Shown here in pieces: positions 13,734-14,118 of a DNA stretch of 14,118 bases. The stretch comes from Spirochaetales bacterium. GTDB taxonomy: Bacteria; Spirochaetota; Spirochaetia; DSM-27196; SLST01. The position numbers were made by a program, and so were the translations under genes. The stretch covers positions 1-14,118 of the forward strand of contig SLST01000212.1 in the NCBI GenBank assembly GCA_007130265.1, given 5' to 3'. The stretch's first letter is position 1, and every line of letters starts with the position of its first letter. The notes below the pieces were generated by a model, which was given only the letters and a program-made list of their open reading frames with translations, was not told the DNA's origin and searched no databases.

Positions 13734-14118
13734 GACCGTTTCACCCGGCTCGCGTACTCGGAGTACCCCTCGATCTCCTTCCCTCCGGCCGGCTTCGCCG
13801 GCGAGACGCTGACCGAATCGCGCGTGCGCTTCGACTCGTAGAGCGCTCTGTCTGCGCGTTCGAGGCTCGCTTCGAGCGTCTCGCCCTTCCTGCGCTCCGC
13901 GACGCCGACGGAGAAGGTCCCGCACGGTTCGCCCTTCTCCTGCCGGATCCCACGGACCGGCGCGTACAGATCGCGCTGGTTGACGTGTTCGGCCTGGGCG
14001 AAGCGCAATCGCTCGCCGAGCGCAACGGCCGCGTGCAGCGGGGCCGGCGTCACGACGAGCATCTCCTCGCCTCCGTACCTGATGCCGACGTCGGTTCCCC
14101 GGCGGATTCCGTCGAGCA
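13712..14118 (-). CDS. GGDEF diguanylate cyclase, 5' end cut by window
   Basis: The frame continues past the ATG at 14060-14062 to the window edge, so 14062 is internal. The visible part is the second half of a GGDEF domain, which joins two GTP into cyclic di-GMP. It shows R-G-T-D-x5-G-G-E-E-M: the active-site signature is GGEE with Met in place of the usual Phe, and the R-x-x-D five residues earlier is the classical inhibitory I-site for product feedback. Further on come F-S-V-G-V-A and A-D-R-A-L-Y-E-S-K-R, the family's closing motifs, then a hydrophilic tail of about 35 residues. The stretch between the signature and F-S-V-G-V-A is unusual in sequence (V-N-Q-R-D-L-Y). The sensory N-terminal part is outside the window. 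Catalytic activity is likely. Confidence 0.88.
   Translation of the reverse strand, partial: LDGIRRGTDVGIRYGGEEMLVVTPAPLHAAVALGERLRFAQAEHVNQRDLYAPVRGIRQEKGEPCGTFSVGVAERRKGETLEASLERADRALYESKRTRDSVSVSPAKPAGGKEIEGYSEYASRVKRSQAKDGG

Noticed and set aside
13155..13925. A 235-codon frame antisense to the acetyltransferase (13218-13925, minus strand)
   Set aside because: It conflicts with both the acetyltransferase and the GGDEF gene and has no recognisable domain.

Overview
The window comes from a GC-rich bacterium with Gram-negative features: a lipobox lipoprotein, sigma70-type promoters, strong AGGAGG ribosome sites, and a Cache sensor with a predicted periplasmic domain. The lineage cannot be fixed from the sequence. 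The mix of gene families (stand-alone pyruvate-kinase C-domain protein, DUF485 plus acetate-type symporter, small Met-rich membrane winged-helix protein, stand-alone groEL) made me think of a high-GC spirochaete, but that is a low-confidence guess. I see no transposases, integrases, tRNAs, rRNAs or CRISPR arrays, and no gene-free stretch longer than 300 bases.

Left part (1-4700): a truncated Fpg/Nei-like protein on the minus strand has lost the catalytic N-terminal proline. Divergent from it is a cytoplasmic DUF5060/DUF4038-type glycoside hydrolase. Then come a short lipoprotein with its own promoter, an aldo/keto reductase, and a small Met/His-rich membrane protein with a winged-helix tail. 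The last is preceded by a 16-bp palindrome that exactly fills most of its promoter spacer.

Centre (4700-10050): a stand-alone groEL on the minus strand (no adjacent groES, no GGM tail, no CIRCE) is divergent from a giant 1200-residue signalling protein. That protein runs PHP phosphoesterase - TM - Cache sensor - TM - PAS - PAS - CBS pair - DUF294/GlnD-like nucleotidyltransferase. It is the most unusual object in the window: a putative phosphodiester hydrolase and a putative nucleotidyltransferase joined through a membrane sensor in one chain.

Right part (10050-14118): converging on the signalling gene with a 4-nt gap is a two-gene operon of a DUF485 small membrane protein and an acetate-type sodium:solute symporter carrying an extra external domain of about 200 residues. 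Divergent from that operon are a stand-alone pyruvate-kinase C-terminal-domain protein and a GNAT acetyltransferase. The window ends inside a GGDEF diguanylate cyclase whose 3' end overlaps the acetyltransferase gene.

Working model (inference): the Cache/PAS/CBS/nucleotidyltransferase protein senses a small carboxylate and energy state, and controls the neighbouring carboxylate symporter and perhaps the pyruvate-kinase-like protein by making and removing a nucleotide mark or messenger. Cyclic-di-GMP signalling is a further, independent signalling gene at the edge.
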